From Phoebastria nigripes (lineage: Eukaryota > Chordata > Aves > Procellariiformes > Diomedeidae): 64,000 bases of DNA. Positions 1 to 11,384 of this stretch are shown here, in pieces; the stretch's first letter is position 1; every line of letters starts with the position of its first letter. Both the position numbers and the translations under genes were made by a program. Under the pieces are notes generated by a model. That model was given only the letters and a program-made list of their open reading frames with translations. It did no database searches and was not told the origin of the DNA. The stretch is taken from contig JAYKAV010002453.1 in assembly GCA_035582835.1 (NCBI GenBank), positions 62,001-126,000 of the forward strand, written 5' to 3'.

Positions 1-2718
1 AGACGAGTAAGACAGCCCACGAGATACACATCTTATTTTAGTAACGGTTTCTTGGGACAGGAGATATGCAAACAAAAATTACAGAAAGAAATTATAAAAG
101 AAACAAAACAGTTAGTGCCCGTTAACCAAGACAAACCACAGGAGTGGAAAAGGCAACCTCATGGGTATGGTATCATGCCATGTAATTTCCTTATTGTAAC
201 GCAGATGCAGTCTGGGTGAGATTGATGCAGTGTAAGAACTCTCAAAACTCATTGCTCTGAGTTCCCACCAAGTCAGTGAAACTTGATATGCACTGGTCAT
301 TCAGATACAAGTTGAAGAAAGAAAATAATATATGCAGGCATGATCCCACAGACTCTGAAATTCTGCTATTAACAATTATTAATTGCCCTCCTGAATATAA
401 CAGAATGATGTTGGGTAATTCTGTACAGATATACCAATTGTCTCTTGTTGCTCTTCATCAAGAAATGTTGGTGTCTCAGTAGAGATTTGGAACACAGAAG
501 TGTGAGTCACTAGCTAGACAGTCTGAGAATAAAATAACAGGAGAGAATATTAGGAAATATTATGCTTGTAAGAAAATCTGATTTGATTTTAACATATGCT
601 GTTACTTCAATGACAACCAGAGATTAAACTAAAGAGAAGGTGCATAATGAAGAGGGGTAGAAAGATTTTGTGCAGGAGTAAACTCAGGAGTAACCTTTCC
701 CATATTCGGCATAAAGGGAAAGAAGGGGAAAAAAGGTACAGATATTGAGTAAAGGAGGAGAGAGCTACCTTAAATAAAAAAGGTTTTTCCTGAACTGTCT
801 TAAATGGGAAAGTGTTTTGAAGATTTCCAATCAAACAACCACTTTGAGCCAAGTCTTGATCCCTTACAAGCAGTCTAAATTGCAATGATGATCACCAAAC
901 CATAGACTAGGAACTGTGGGGTCCAAAGAGCTGCTGCTAATTATATGAAATTGATTCCCCAGTTATGGGAAGCCAATACTAAGAGTACTTGTGTATTTTA
1001 CTTTTAAGCACAGTTTAAGGGGCACAGAATGATGCTGACAGACACATACCAAAGTCTTTATAGCAAATTTCAAGTCCTCCAGATTGCAAAGATACTTACA
1101 GCTGGAAAGCAAGCTATTGCACAACACTAAAAACAAGAAAATAAAAGCATCATCATAGTGGTTTAAATCTGCAACAGACCTCTAACTAGAGTTTGACTTT
1201 TAAAATATTCAATCAATACCTAGAATTGACAGAAGATCTGCACTGTATTGATTCATACTTAATTGGCCCAAGCTTAACTCTGCTCATTTACAGAACCGAT
1301 TCAAACATGAGGAAAAAAAAAAAACAACCAAAAAACATTTGATAGGTTGGGATCTGTGTCTCCAACAAAAGGATACCAACCTCAAAAACAGTACAAGACT
1401 GTGTATCTGTGGCCAAAAGATAAACCAATAAACTTGGTATTACCTGATTAACACACTCTTGATGAAATAAAACTAAAAACAGAATGCACAGCAAACTGAT
1501 TTATGTACATCTAAATGAACCAGTAAATGGCTGGCATCTAAACATATGCATAGATCATATGGATGGCCCAGGCTTTTTATGCTGCATGTGGCTTTTAATC
1601 AAAAAATTCAGAGTTTTAATCTTAATTAGAGCTGGAGTGCTGATTTTGAGCATTCCAAATTGGTAAGATTTAAAGGCAGTTTCTTGGAGCAATCATGCAC
1701 AACTGACATGAATTTAAAAGTAATTTGTAGATAATGTTCAAATTTTTTTGCATATTCTTAAGGTTCCAACTTTTATGTAGTTCTCACCACTGTTGTCTAG
1801 TCACAATCTAAACAGGATAAAGCATTCCCAATGTGAAACAAATTTACAAAAGACAAAATTAAAGGAGACTTTGCATTCAGTAACAATTTACGCAGTTTAT
1901 ATGTTTAAACTGCTACGTTGTTAGCTGAAGAGCCAAAGCATTCAACAACTCTACCAGAAGATCTTAACCTTAACAGTTCGTAGAAAATTTAAGAGGTAGA
2001 TGTATGGATCTATGAACATACACACATTTGAAACAAGCTTTAACACATTATCACTTAAAGCTGGATTTACACTAATATTGTTCCAGTTTACATTACTGAC
2101 TGAATCACGTGTTCTGCAGCTGAGAAGGGTCTGCAAGAAAACACGGAGTAGAAAGAATAACGCACTGAGTACCATGGAGAGGGGTAAATGTTTTCTTGGT
2201 CTGGGCACAGTAAAACTACATGCTTTGATATCTCAAAATAAGCATAACCATATATATACTTTCTATGAACTATTGTAGGAAACTCAAGTCATTGATATTT
2301 TTCCTCTAGGGATTAATTCATGCTAAAAAGTAAAAAAATTGTTACCTTTTAGCACAGCAGCAGCAATGCACATGATTTGAACAAAAACACAGGAGGCTGG
2401 TTAGGAATGATTTTTCAGGGTGACATTACAAGGCTGCCCAGTTCAGAAGCAATGCACATCACTCCATGCAACTGAACTTAAAGTTTTGCACCATATGAAA
2501 GACCCCTAACTCTGTAATTATGTCACTACAGGCAAACATGTACTGATTTTCAGGTATTTAAAGTGACAACCTTTCACTGATAAATACACTTCTTATACTG
2601 TTACTAATACTGGCTATTGACCACATCTGAAAACAAGATTCTGGCCTAGACTGAATTTTCATCTTCATCTTCATTCGTGTAAGAATTCTCTGAATTCTAT
2701 TGGAAAAGAAAAAAAAAA

Positions 2719-2743
2719 GGGGTGGGGGGGGTGGGGGGGGTGG
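2719..2743 (+). repeat. G-run cluster with quadruplex potential
   Basis: Runs of 4, 8, 8 and 2 G separated by single T, directly after an A11 stretch. Because each long run can supply several GGG tracts, the strand can form an intramolecular G-quadruplex. In MTA3 pre-mRNA (minus strand) it appears as C runs, so any quadruplex would be in DNA on the template strand. Confidence 0.85.
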
Positions 2744-2945
2744 AATCAGACATGCTTCAAAAGTCCCTTTGCTCTAAACTCAATCCAGAAGGAAGAATTC
2801 CTTTCTTAAGAATCCAAATCATCAGGTAAGCACATGCCTATGCAAAGTAGATTCACTCCTTATCCAGTCTGATTTATAAGCCTGATTTAATTTCTGGCAT
2901 AAGGCTCAAAGTAAGCTTTTAAAAACTAGCTAAAATTTGTATCTC

Positions 2946-2999
2946 ATATATATACATATACACACACGCAAGGTATATAAATGCATACACACACCCCTC
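2946..2999. repeat. TA/CA dinucleotide-rich microsatellite, interrupted
   Basis: Alternating TA and CA steps (ATATATATACATATACACAC and following) with interruptions. It is short and imperfect, with no other meaning seen. Confidence 0.7.
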
Positions 3000-3371
3000 C
3001 CCATATGCCAGAAACTTCTAGTTTGCCAAGAATGCCAAAACTAGAAATCCTGAGGTAATACCACTAAATCCTAAGGTGCCATGCCTTAAAAAGTCACAAC
3101 ATTTCTTCTATAAAATGACCTGCACTATCTGTCTTGAGCTTCAGACTATTTGGTGTGTTTTAAATGAAGGAATCCCACATTCAGAAAAAAGTATTTCTCT
3201 ACATCTTAGTTGTTTGAAGTAGCAATATTAGTGAGTCCTGATGAGATAATGAAGAAAGCACAGCATAAAGAAAGCTGGATGATAAAACTGAGTTATTTTT
3301 TATGCATCTAAAAAGCATTACACTCTTATAGGCAGTTTGTAAGCACTACATGGGTAGCCAGGGGATAATTT

Positions 3372-3473
3372 AACAAAAAAACCCCAAACAAACAAACAAA
3401 AAAAACCAACCACCAAAACCCAAAAAAATCCCACCAAACAAACAAAACCAAAACCCACCAAACTCTAAAAAAA
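3372..3473 (+). repeat. A/C-only low-complexity tract
   Basis: About 100 bases almost wholly of A and C on the plus strand (two T), with AAAC, AACC and CCACC words. It is one of several strand-asymmetric A/C or T/G tracts in the window; no longer repeat unit is present. Confidence 0.85.
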
Positions 3474-3907
3474 TAAGACATTGTGTTCTGGACTGCATAA
3501 CTGATCAGAATGATGTCAAAAGATATAGGAAAAAAAAAGAGAGTAAAAATGTATTAAACTAATACAGGGAACAATTTCATAACAGAAACCAAGGGAAACC
3601 AAGATTCTTATAGCCCGATACTTTAGAAGTTTAAGTACACTTTTTTGTATGCTTACACATAAAAATATGCAGAGGCTCCAAACTTCTTGATAAAAATTAA
3701 AGAACTCTTCTCACGATCAGACCATTTGGAAGCCCTTTAATGTCACACATGCACAGGCATTCTGCAAAAATATTCACCTTCTCCCCAATCATATTAATCA
3801 GCTTTTAATAAAATGATCTTATGCAATCACAATCTTTAAAAGGCTCATGAAGTCCTTTCTGTGTGGGAATGGAAGAACAAACCAAGCCAAGAGCATCTTA
3901 AGATAGC

Positions 3908-4002
3908 TTTGGGTTTTGGTTGGAGTTTTTTTGTTTGGGTTTTTTTTTTTTTTTTTTGGGGGGGGGGGGGGGGAGGTGGTTTGTTTTGTTTTGTTTTGTT
4001 TT
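3908..4002 (+). repeat. T/G-only tract with T18-G16 junction and TTTTG repeats
   Basis: Nearly pure T and G. It contains T18 at 3,940-3,957 joined to G16 at 3,958-3,973, then several TTTTG units. Slippage-prone and a likely site of length error in the assembly. Confidence 0.9.
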
Positions 4003-5108
4003 AAAAAATAAAAATCCCACAGCAGGAGAGTAAGCGAGCAGCTGTGTGGTGCTTAGTTGCCAGCTGGGGTTAAACCACAACAGTACGTACGAGAAGGATT
4101 TCATAAATAAGAAAGAACTGAAGATTTCAGAATCAGAGTTCAGAAAGTTTTTCTGAATTAAGGCCATAGGTATATAGAAAGTTGAATTTGCTGCTTATGC
4201 TAAGCAACAAATATAATCCTCTAAGAAATGTAAGAAACACTTCATTCATCCAATGACAGATTAAATAAATACTCCCCATTAAAGATTAGGGTTTAGATTT
4301 ATTACAGTTATTTGAATAAACTCCATAACGACAAACATGCACATAATGCACAGGTGTCACACACAGCCATGTTGAGTCCAGAAATCAAGCTCAGCAAGAA
4401 TTTCAGCATCTTGAAATTGTGTCCAAGAAAAGCAGTAAGTACTCAGTGAAAACACAGTCTCCAGGAGGAAAAAAAAAAATTATAAGAAAAAAACCCTATG
4501 TCCCTGCACTTACAAGAGTAGAATGGTACAAATACACATAATTAGCAACTGATAAAACTACGAAGAATATGGTAAATTATCCATCACTTGGAAATTTTTC
4601 AACCAAGCATGGATGTCTCGCTGAAATATACAATTTAATTCAAGCACAAATGGTTGGGATCATGTCAACAGTCACTGCACAAAATTGTGTGGCCTGAATC
4701 AGGTAAAAGAGCAACTAAAAGGTCATGACAATCCCATTACCACTCTTCTTTGGTCCCAGGGAAGGGCTCTTAAAAACTTGTATTCAAACTTACCAGAAAG
4801 ATTGTTGAACAGAAGTAATTTAGCAAAATTCATTTTTATTTACTCAAGGTAAGTATTTGTCACCCTGCTATAACTAAGAAAGAATTTTGACAAAGTAGTA
4901 CTTTTTTCTTTAACCGTAACAAAAGCCCATACAACTGTATCAACCAACTAAATCACCAACATGATAGCAACCAAGTATCTATTACATATTTGAAATCCTT
5001 TTTCCCCTTCACAAATGGCTACCACTCCTTGAAACTTTTCTCCATTCTCAAGCTGTTTTGACTTCAGTCAAATAGTCTGCATACAAGCCTCTTTCTACTT
5101 CGCATAAA

Positions 5109-5187
5109 TGTGTTGGTTTTTTGTGGTGTGTGTTTGTTTTTTGGTTTTTTTTGTTTGGTTGGTTTTTTGTTTGTGTTTTGTTTTTTT
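5109..5187 (+). repeat. Pure T/G tract (79 bases)
   Basis: Seventy-nine bases without any A or C on the plus strand, made of mixed GT, GTT and T-run words. It has no regular period. About 110 bases further on (from about 5,302) the plus strand turns A/C-rich. Confidence 0.9.
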
Positions 5188-6694
5188 AAAAGGGGCATGT
5201 GTGTTACTGCAGTATAGAGCAGCCCAAAAGATTCATACCTGATTTTACTATGACATCTGAGAATGCTTGGCTTATGTATGCTTTCCAAACACTTAAAATA
5301 ATAACAACAACAACAAAAACGCAAAAAAACACAACCCCAAGACTGAAACACAGTTATTAGCAAATAAGAACTAAGCAAAGATAATGAAATGGCAAGATGA
5401 ACCCTGATGGATAAATTCTTCTACAAAACTCATATGAAGTATTCAATTTAAAAGCAATTACAAACGATCTTAGAAGTTAATGCAATCTTTTACAGCAATC
5501 TAAATGTGTTTATCACCCATTAACTCTTGAGACCTTAAGAATGAAAAATAAATTTAAAGCCCAAGCCAGATAACCCAGTGCATCTCTCCAACAAGATAAC
5601 CATTTGCAGATTTTTATACAAGGCACCCATTTCACCACATGCTAAGTTTTATGGTGAATTTTACAACACTGGCAAACAATTTCACCTTTATGAAAACTTT
5701 CAACATTTTTTCCCCCCCTGTGCCTTCTCATGCCTTTCCAAAATGCCCAAATCTCTGAAAACCCAAGTTAAAGTACACAGCACTTCAGCTCAGCCCAGCC
5801 CCTCTCTGGGACCGGCATTGCTTACAGGAGCCATCTGCATGAATTCTGGGTGCATTTACTGTGTGACGTTAATGAAGGAGAGCGCTCAGTGAGTCTGGCG
5901 GGCAGTATAACTCTGTTACAAGGACATCTGGGGATTACGATGCCTGGCAAAACTGCATCTGTAACATACAGGGATTAGGAAGGAAGGAGATAGCACCCCT
6001 CCAGTGAATTACCATCCTTACATATTTGAGCAGATAGGGGAGGGAATAGTTTCACTTGTAACTTGACAAGTAGGCACTAAGGTAACAAGCCTTGTCTTTG
6101 AGACCCAAACTAGTACATCAGCTTGTACTGTACCACATGCCGTTACTCCAGAATGGTGCTGCACTGAGCTAGGCACTTATACCTTCTTAAATCCATTCTG
6201 CTGCAGGAACACTGTGTCCACAAGGCAGCATTGCCAATGTTTAATTACTACTACACTATCTGCTTCTAATTCTTTTCTAAATCTGGCTTTTTTTTTGGCG
6301 CCAAAACTTATACCACTTCCTAAAGCTACTAAAATGGCATAGTGACACCTAATGTAAAAGGGAAACAAGATGAAGTCTAAAAAATCCCAATATTTATAAC
6401 AAAACAAATTATATCTCAAGAGAGTTACATATAATGTATATAGCAAAATAAAAAGTATGAGAATAAGGAATGAAACCGTATTTCAGTAATTTAAAAGCAA
6501 ATTAAATCAGAATTACTCAAAACGCAACATTACAGACTAGAGAGCTTTAGAATTAGACTTGCACATCAAAGAAATCTAACCTGCTCAGATAACTGCAAGG
6601 CATCTCAACTATGAAGTAGTGGCACCAGGTGCATAAATGAGCCATTACTGTATTTGTAATTGTGAATTAGAATAAAAGCAATCTCAGTCATAGG

Positions 6695-6725
6695 TTTTTT
6701 TTTTTTTTTTTTGGGGGGGGGGGGG
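6695..6725 (+). repeat. T18-G13 composite homopolymer
   Basis: T18 at 6,695-6,712 directly joined to G13 at 6,713-6,725, the same arrangement and strand as the T18-G16 junction near 3,940. Confidence 0.95.
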
Positions 6726-7214
6726 CACCCTGTAACTTTCTCTGCCATTCAGTTTAAAAAACATAAAAAGAGTAAAGTTAAGAAAAGAAGAAAGATGAAA
6801 CAAAAGCAGTAAAAGTATATTAGTAAAAATCAAATAGAAACATACCACAGCAGGTAAAATTATTTTATTCCCTTAAATTACAAGCAGAAAGGCAACCAAA
6901 CTCAGTTTCTTTTCTTGGCTGAAGATGTCAGTAAAAGTTCAAGATCTGTAACTGCCAAAAGCAACTATAGATGGTTCAGCCTCCTCCATTCTCTTAAAAT
7001 CACTTTTAGCTTTCTCCTCTTCCTTCCAAAGGGACTGAGCTTTTGTATTCTTACTCTTGAGAGAACTTATGTCCATTCTCCACTCCACATTCCATTGTAC
7101 CATTTATTTTCTCCTGTAAATCCAATTGTTCCTATCTAGGGGCTAAAACTGCAGATGGTGAGAGCAAAAGCCCAAAGAACGGAGCTAATTAGACTTCTAT
7201 TGCATGAGTGTCTG

Positions 7215-7925
7215 CTAGCTTTCTATATGGAGATGACTGGCTTGGTAGACCAGTGACAGCAGTGAATGTTATCTACCCTGACTTTAGCAAGGCCTGCAGT
7301 GTGTCCTGTAGTGTCCTTTAACCAGATTGGTAACATATGGACTATGTAAGTAGACAATAACGTTGGAAAAAAACTAGCTGGACCACCAGGCTGAAAAGGT
7401 TGTAGTGAGTGGTACAAAGTTCAGCTGGCAGACCGTTACTGGGGGCATCCCCCAAGTGCTGATACTGGGGCCAACAGTTTAACATCTTTATTGACAATCC
7501 GAACAAGTTAACTTAATACACTTTCAGCAAGGCTGCAGATAATACTAAACTGGATTTGTTCACTTTTAAGGTATGACAACTAAAGGAAGAAATCCTACCG
7601 CTGTCTTCAATTACTTAATGAAAAGATATATAAATAAGACAAGCCGGACTCCTTTCAGAGAAGCACAGTGATAGGACAAGAGGCAGTGGACAGCAAGTTC
7701 CAACAAGGGAAATCCCAATTAGATGACGGGAAAAACATTTTCACCATGACAGTGGTCAAACACTGAAACAGACACGCAGAGAGGCTGTGAAATCTCTATC
7801 CTTGGATATTCTGGAGTACTGATGGGAGAAGGTTGGAGGAGTATCACCTTCACAACATTTCTATCATCTTTTACAAGATAAGCTAATTAATAAAAGTTTT
7901 GAAAACTACTGAGAATCACAGAATC
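7215..7925 (+). mobile_element. CR1-type LINE fragment, plus orientation, degenerate
   Basis: Resembles the reverse transcriptase end and 3' end of avian CR1 elements. The order is a segment like 'TAGCAAGG..' after 'TTATCTACC.TGACTT', then 'GGGGCATCCCCCAAGTGCTG' (the VPQGSVL region), then 'GCAGATAATACTAAACTGGA', then the 'TCAATTACTTAATGAAAAG' and 'CACAGTGATAGGACAAGAGG' blocks near the 3' end. The position equivalent to the catalytic F-A-D-D reads A-A-D-N, and frames are broken, so it is inactive. Sequence between the reverse transcriptase core and the 3' block appears deleted. It lies antisense in MTA3 intron 4. Boundaries are approximate. Confidence 0.82.
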
Positions 7926-9391
7926 TGAAAATCAGTAAGTTAAAAAGCTAAATAAGGAATATTTTGCAGTGTGTTTTCCTTCTTGTTTCTTTTTAAAATA
8001 GAGTTAAGTTTGTGAAAACATCATTAGACTACATAAAGCTTGTTCTAGAATTCGTCTGGTAAAGGTCTTAGTAACACATGACAGCATAGCCCTACAGCAT
8101 TCATCTGTTCTGAAATGTAGACGCAAGTCATCACTCTGCATTTGCCTGCTGTGCAGTGCTGCATATACTGTGAATTCATGTGTTTTTCTGGCTTCTTTGT
8201 GAAGTGTGTACTGGAGAACCTCTATTGTATTTGCTCCCTGAGTTGTGAGGTGAGAAGACATTTACAATACTACTTCTATGCAATCTTCTCTCCACAAAGA
8301 GAATACCTTACTTCGGTATCTAAATGTCAAAGTAAGTGAAAGAAACTGCGCAGGATTATTATCTCTATGCTATAGTTGGAGAAGCAGAGATTTGACAGTT
8401 AAATTACTTTCTCAAAGTCAGAGAACAAGTAGCTGAATCAAGCACAGGAAATTAATACAAAAATTTCCAGCTTCCAGATTTTATGTTGGCAGTGAGAAAG
8501 ATAAGCCATACATTTGCCAATGAGAGAGAAAATACATATGCACATACAAAGTGTTTCTCTTATTGGAGCATATACACCTTTTTTTTTTGGTAGCTTCTAG
8601 TCATTTATGGTCTGAAACGGCTGAGAGGAGCTGGATGTAATGAGAAAACAAAAATTCCTTCAGCGTGCAATGTAAGAGCCCTTGTTTTACACTTACTACA
8701 CTCCCCTCGTCACTGTGCTCTTTTCCATTTCTAGGTACATCATCCCCCCAAAAAAAGAATTTGCTTGACTGCTAAATAGGAGATGACATAAGCGCTTACA
8801 TCATTTACAGAAAGAAATCAACAAAACCTTTCTGAGCTTCAGCAAGCCTCTTCCTACATTAGCATTAGGGTAATTTAAAACAATACTTGAAATGCTTTTG
8901 CAACATTTAGCCAAACTCAATCATGATTACTTCTTCACATTTCCTGAAGTAAGTTGGGGTAATTTTATTTTTAAATGCATGCAGCCCTAAATTGCAGATC
9001 TGACCACTGGGTCACTGTCTTCTTTCCAAACCCATCTATGGTTTCCCTGGGCAGACAAAATGGTCAAAGTTCCTCTGGCCAGCAGAAGAATTAATAAAAC
9101 AACTCTTCCAAAGTAGGAACAAACTGACCTTATACCACATTATCAACCGATGCTCTAATTGGCAAGCCAGAGCTCTGAGACTCTTGTCCCTTCCAAGGCT
9201 CAGACATGAAGTAACAGAAGGAAAAACCAAAGGCGGTTCCAAAGCAGTTCATGGGACAACCTGGCACAACTCAGCTGTGATCAATCGCATCCTTTTGCAA
9301 GATAAAGGCAGAAGTGTTCAAGCAGGTGGGCTACTGGCAGGCAATCCACCTCAACAGAATACACAGATAAATGATATTTACTTTTTCTTAC

Positions 9392-9518
9392 CTGATATGC
9401 GTTGCCGGAAGGGACTCATACTGGCGAGAAAGGAAGAGCTCTCTGTGCTTCAACTGATGTTTCTGTTTATCAGTCAAGTCAACCTCAATTGTAGTTTCAG
9501 ACTCTTCTTCAACTTCTT
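9392..9518 (-). CDS. MTA3: MTA3 coding exon 4 (BAH domain, continued)
   Basis: Read on the minus strand, a CTCTGCAG acceptor is followed by 127 bases ending at a GTAAGA donor. The exon completes Lys64 and encodes residues 65-105 plus two bases of Arg106, beginning [18 protein letters not shown] and ending with [10 protein letters not shown]. This matches the part of vertebrate MTA3 that follows the DKHA segment. MTA proteins are core subunits of the NuRD complex (with HDAC1/2, CHD4, MBD and RBBP4/7), and this stretch belongs to the N-terminal BAH domain. The short acidic run (EVEEESE) and the [17 protein letters not shown] segment fit MTA3 better than MTA1, which has a longer insert here. The entering phase (after one base of a codon) fits exon 3, and the exit phase is 2. 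The next exon (GKCSV in the family) was not found within the window. Exon identity is very secure; the paralogue is nearly as secure because of the KCNG3 neighbour. Confidence 0.97.
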
Positions 9519-11351
9519 CTGCAGAGAAGCAGAGCGTAGGTCGAAATTAACTCTGTTGCATAACACCACTGCAGCCATTTCACTTGACATCCCCCCCACC
9601 CCTTAGCAACCTCCCTTAGTATTTCAAAGAAAAGATGAGTTTAACAAGACTACAGTTTATGTAACTTGACAGAATATTAAGTATTTTGAATTCTATACCT
9701 TCTACTTAAACTCTTTAAAAAATCATGCTCCTCTCCCACTGTACTATGCGTTGATGTCTTTCACACAGCTGTAAGAACAATCCTGACAACATTACTCATT
9801 CTTTTTTCATCTTCTTTCACCTGTTTTTTCTCTGGGGGTGCCTCTTGCTTGCTGACCAGTTCTGGTTTAGATTTTCTGTTGCTGATACTGGTATTACTAG
9901 AACTTTTACAGAAGTCCTGGGGAAAAGCATACTTTCTATGAAAAGAAATTTACTAAAACACAACTGCAGTCTAAGACTGCCAAATCGCAGTCTAAGAAAA
10001 CTGAAAAAGCCTACTGCCTTCCACTATGTTAACCTTATTAGATATGAAAATAAACTGTATTTGTTGTATTTAAGTAAGATCTAAAATTATTTCTATTTTA
10101 AGCAAGACAGCACTATTTAATCTAGAAGATAGCATCTACAACAGCAAATCGTAAATTATATAGTTCTTTTTGAAGGATGTTTTCAGTTGAAAACTATCTT
10201 TTATAGTTACTCTAATCTCAAATTCTCCATATTACCTTGTATATGATAAAACCAAGGAAATCATTCCCTTTTAAAGATTTAAACCAACTGTAAACTGGGA
10301 ACATAAACGAAGAAATAAAAGCAGATACTAGAAAGCATCACATACAGAGTTAAAGAGCAATGTTCACAGTGGTTGCTAACACGTCATAAGGTGACAGGCT
10401 CTCCAAAATGGCTACCCTGGGATCTTCATGGCTGAAATCTGCCTTCCTAGCGGATTCTCAGGACATGCGGAACTTGAATCTATACTTCTTCTAGCTTCCC
10501 AGAAAGGACAAAAAATCTCCGTGAATACTGTATGCAAAAATACAGACACTTTAATAACTTCTCTAAGATTTGGCAATTTTCTACCTGCCAAATTATCCAT
10601 CAGCTGCAAAACCAAAGTGTACTTTATAAAATATGTCTCAAATTAAAAAACGAAACCTCAGCATTAGATAGTATTTCACATAACTACCTACAACAGATCA
10701 CCTCATCCACTCTTCCAACAATAACCATTTTTACAAACAACCTACAGACACTATCTCAAAATGAAGCTTGCCTGTATCCTCATGGCAACCACAGTTCTCT
10801 CCAAATGCAACACTATTTTACTTTTTTTTTTTAATCATGCCTGTGTGTAACTCATTCCACTTCTAATAGTTCTTTCCACAAAAGTGATAGAACAATACAT
10901 TCTGATATAACCAACTTCTTCAAACCCAATTCCATATGCTTTAAGTCTATCTTCCTGCAGACTCCCCAGTCACCTTCCTTGTTTTGGCATGTTTTGTGGG
11001 GAGATAGAATAAGAAAAACAAAAATGAAAACAAGACAGCCCCCCAGTTTCGCCTGACACCCCACAGCCTCACCTGACACACGTACAGGTTCAAGTCAGAC
11101 CACAACTCAGTTCAGAATTACTCTGGCATCTATAATACTAACAATAAATAAAGCTTAAAAAAATCTGTGCAAAGGCAAAGCATTTTTTTAATTAAGCAAG
11201 TAATTAAAGAAAAAAATAGAAATTAATGTTAAAAGGTTTATGTTTCAAGCAATTAATAGCTACAACTGTTTATTACAGTAAGTGACCATTACAAGCTACA
11301 TTTGTATTTCAAAGTTCTTCTTAAAATACCAAGATGCCAGTGGTTGCTTTA

Positions 11352-11384
11352 TTGTTGTTTTGGTTTTTTGTTTGTTTGTTTTTT
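11352..11384 (+). repeat. Short T/G-only tract
   Basis: T/G-only sequence with TTTG repeats in MTA3 intron 3. It is low complexity, with no further signal. Confidence 0.75.

Larger units (their letters stand above)
1..9391 (-). other. MTA3: MTA3 intron 4 (5' part; continues beyond the window)
   Basis: Minus-strand intron downstream of exon 4, donor at 9,391-9,390. I looked for the next family exon (GKCSVALLNETES-type peptide with flanking splice sites) and did not see it, so the intron appears to run past the left edge. It is AT-rich and contains a degenerate CR1 fragment (7.2-7.9 kb), a G-run cluster (2.7 kb), two T18-G tracts (3.9 and 6.7 kb) and A/C or T/G tracts (3.4, 5.1 kb). The many short ORFs look like chance. 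Confidence 0.85.

Noticed and set aside
1..9390. Search for MTA3 exon 5 (GKCSVALLNETES-type peptide)
   Set aside because: No matching minus-strand peptide with splice sites was found by eye, so the exon is probably beyond the left edge.
9184..9606. 140-codon plus-strand ORF
   Set aside because: It is the antisense shadow of MTA3 exon 4, which has correct splice sites, phase and family sequence on the minus strand.
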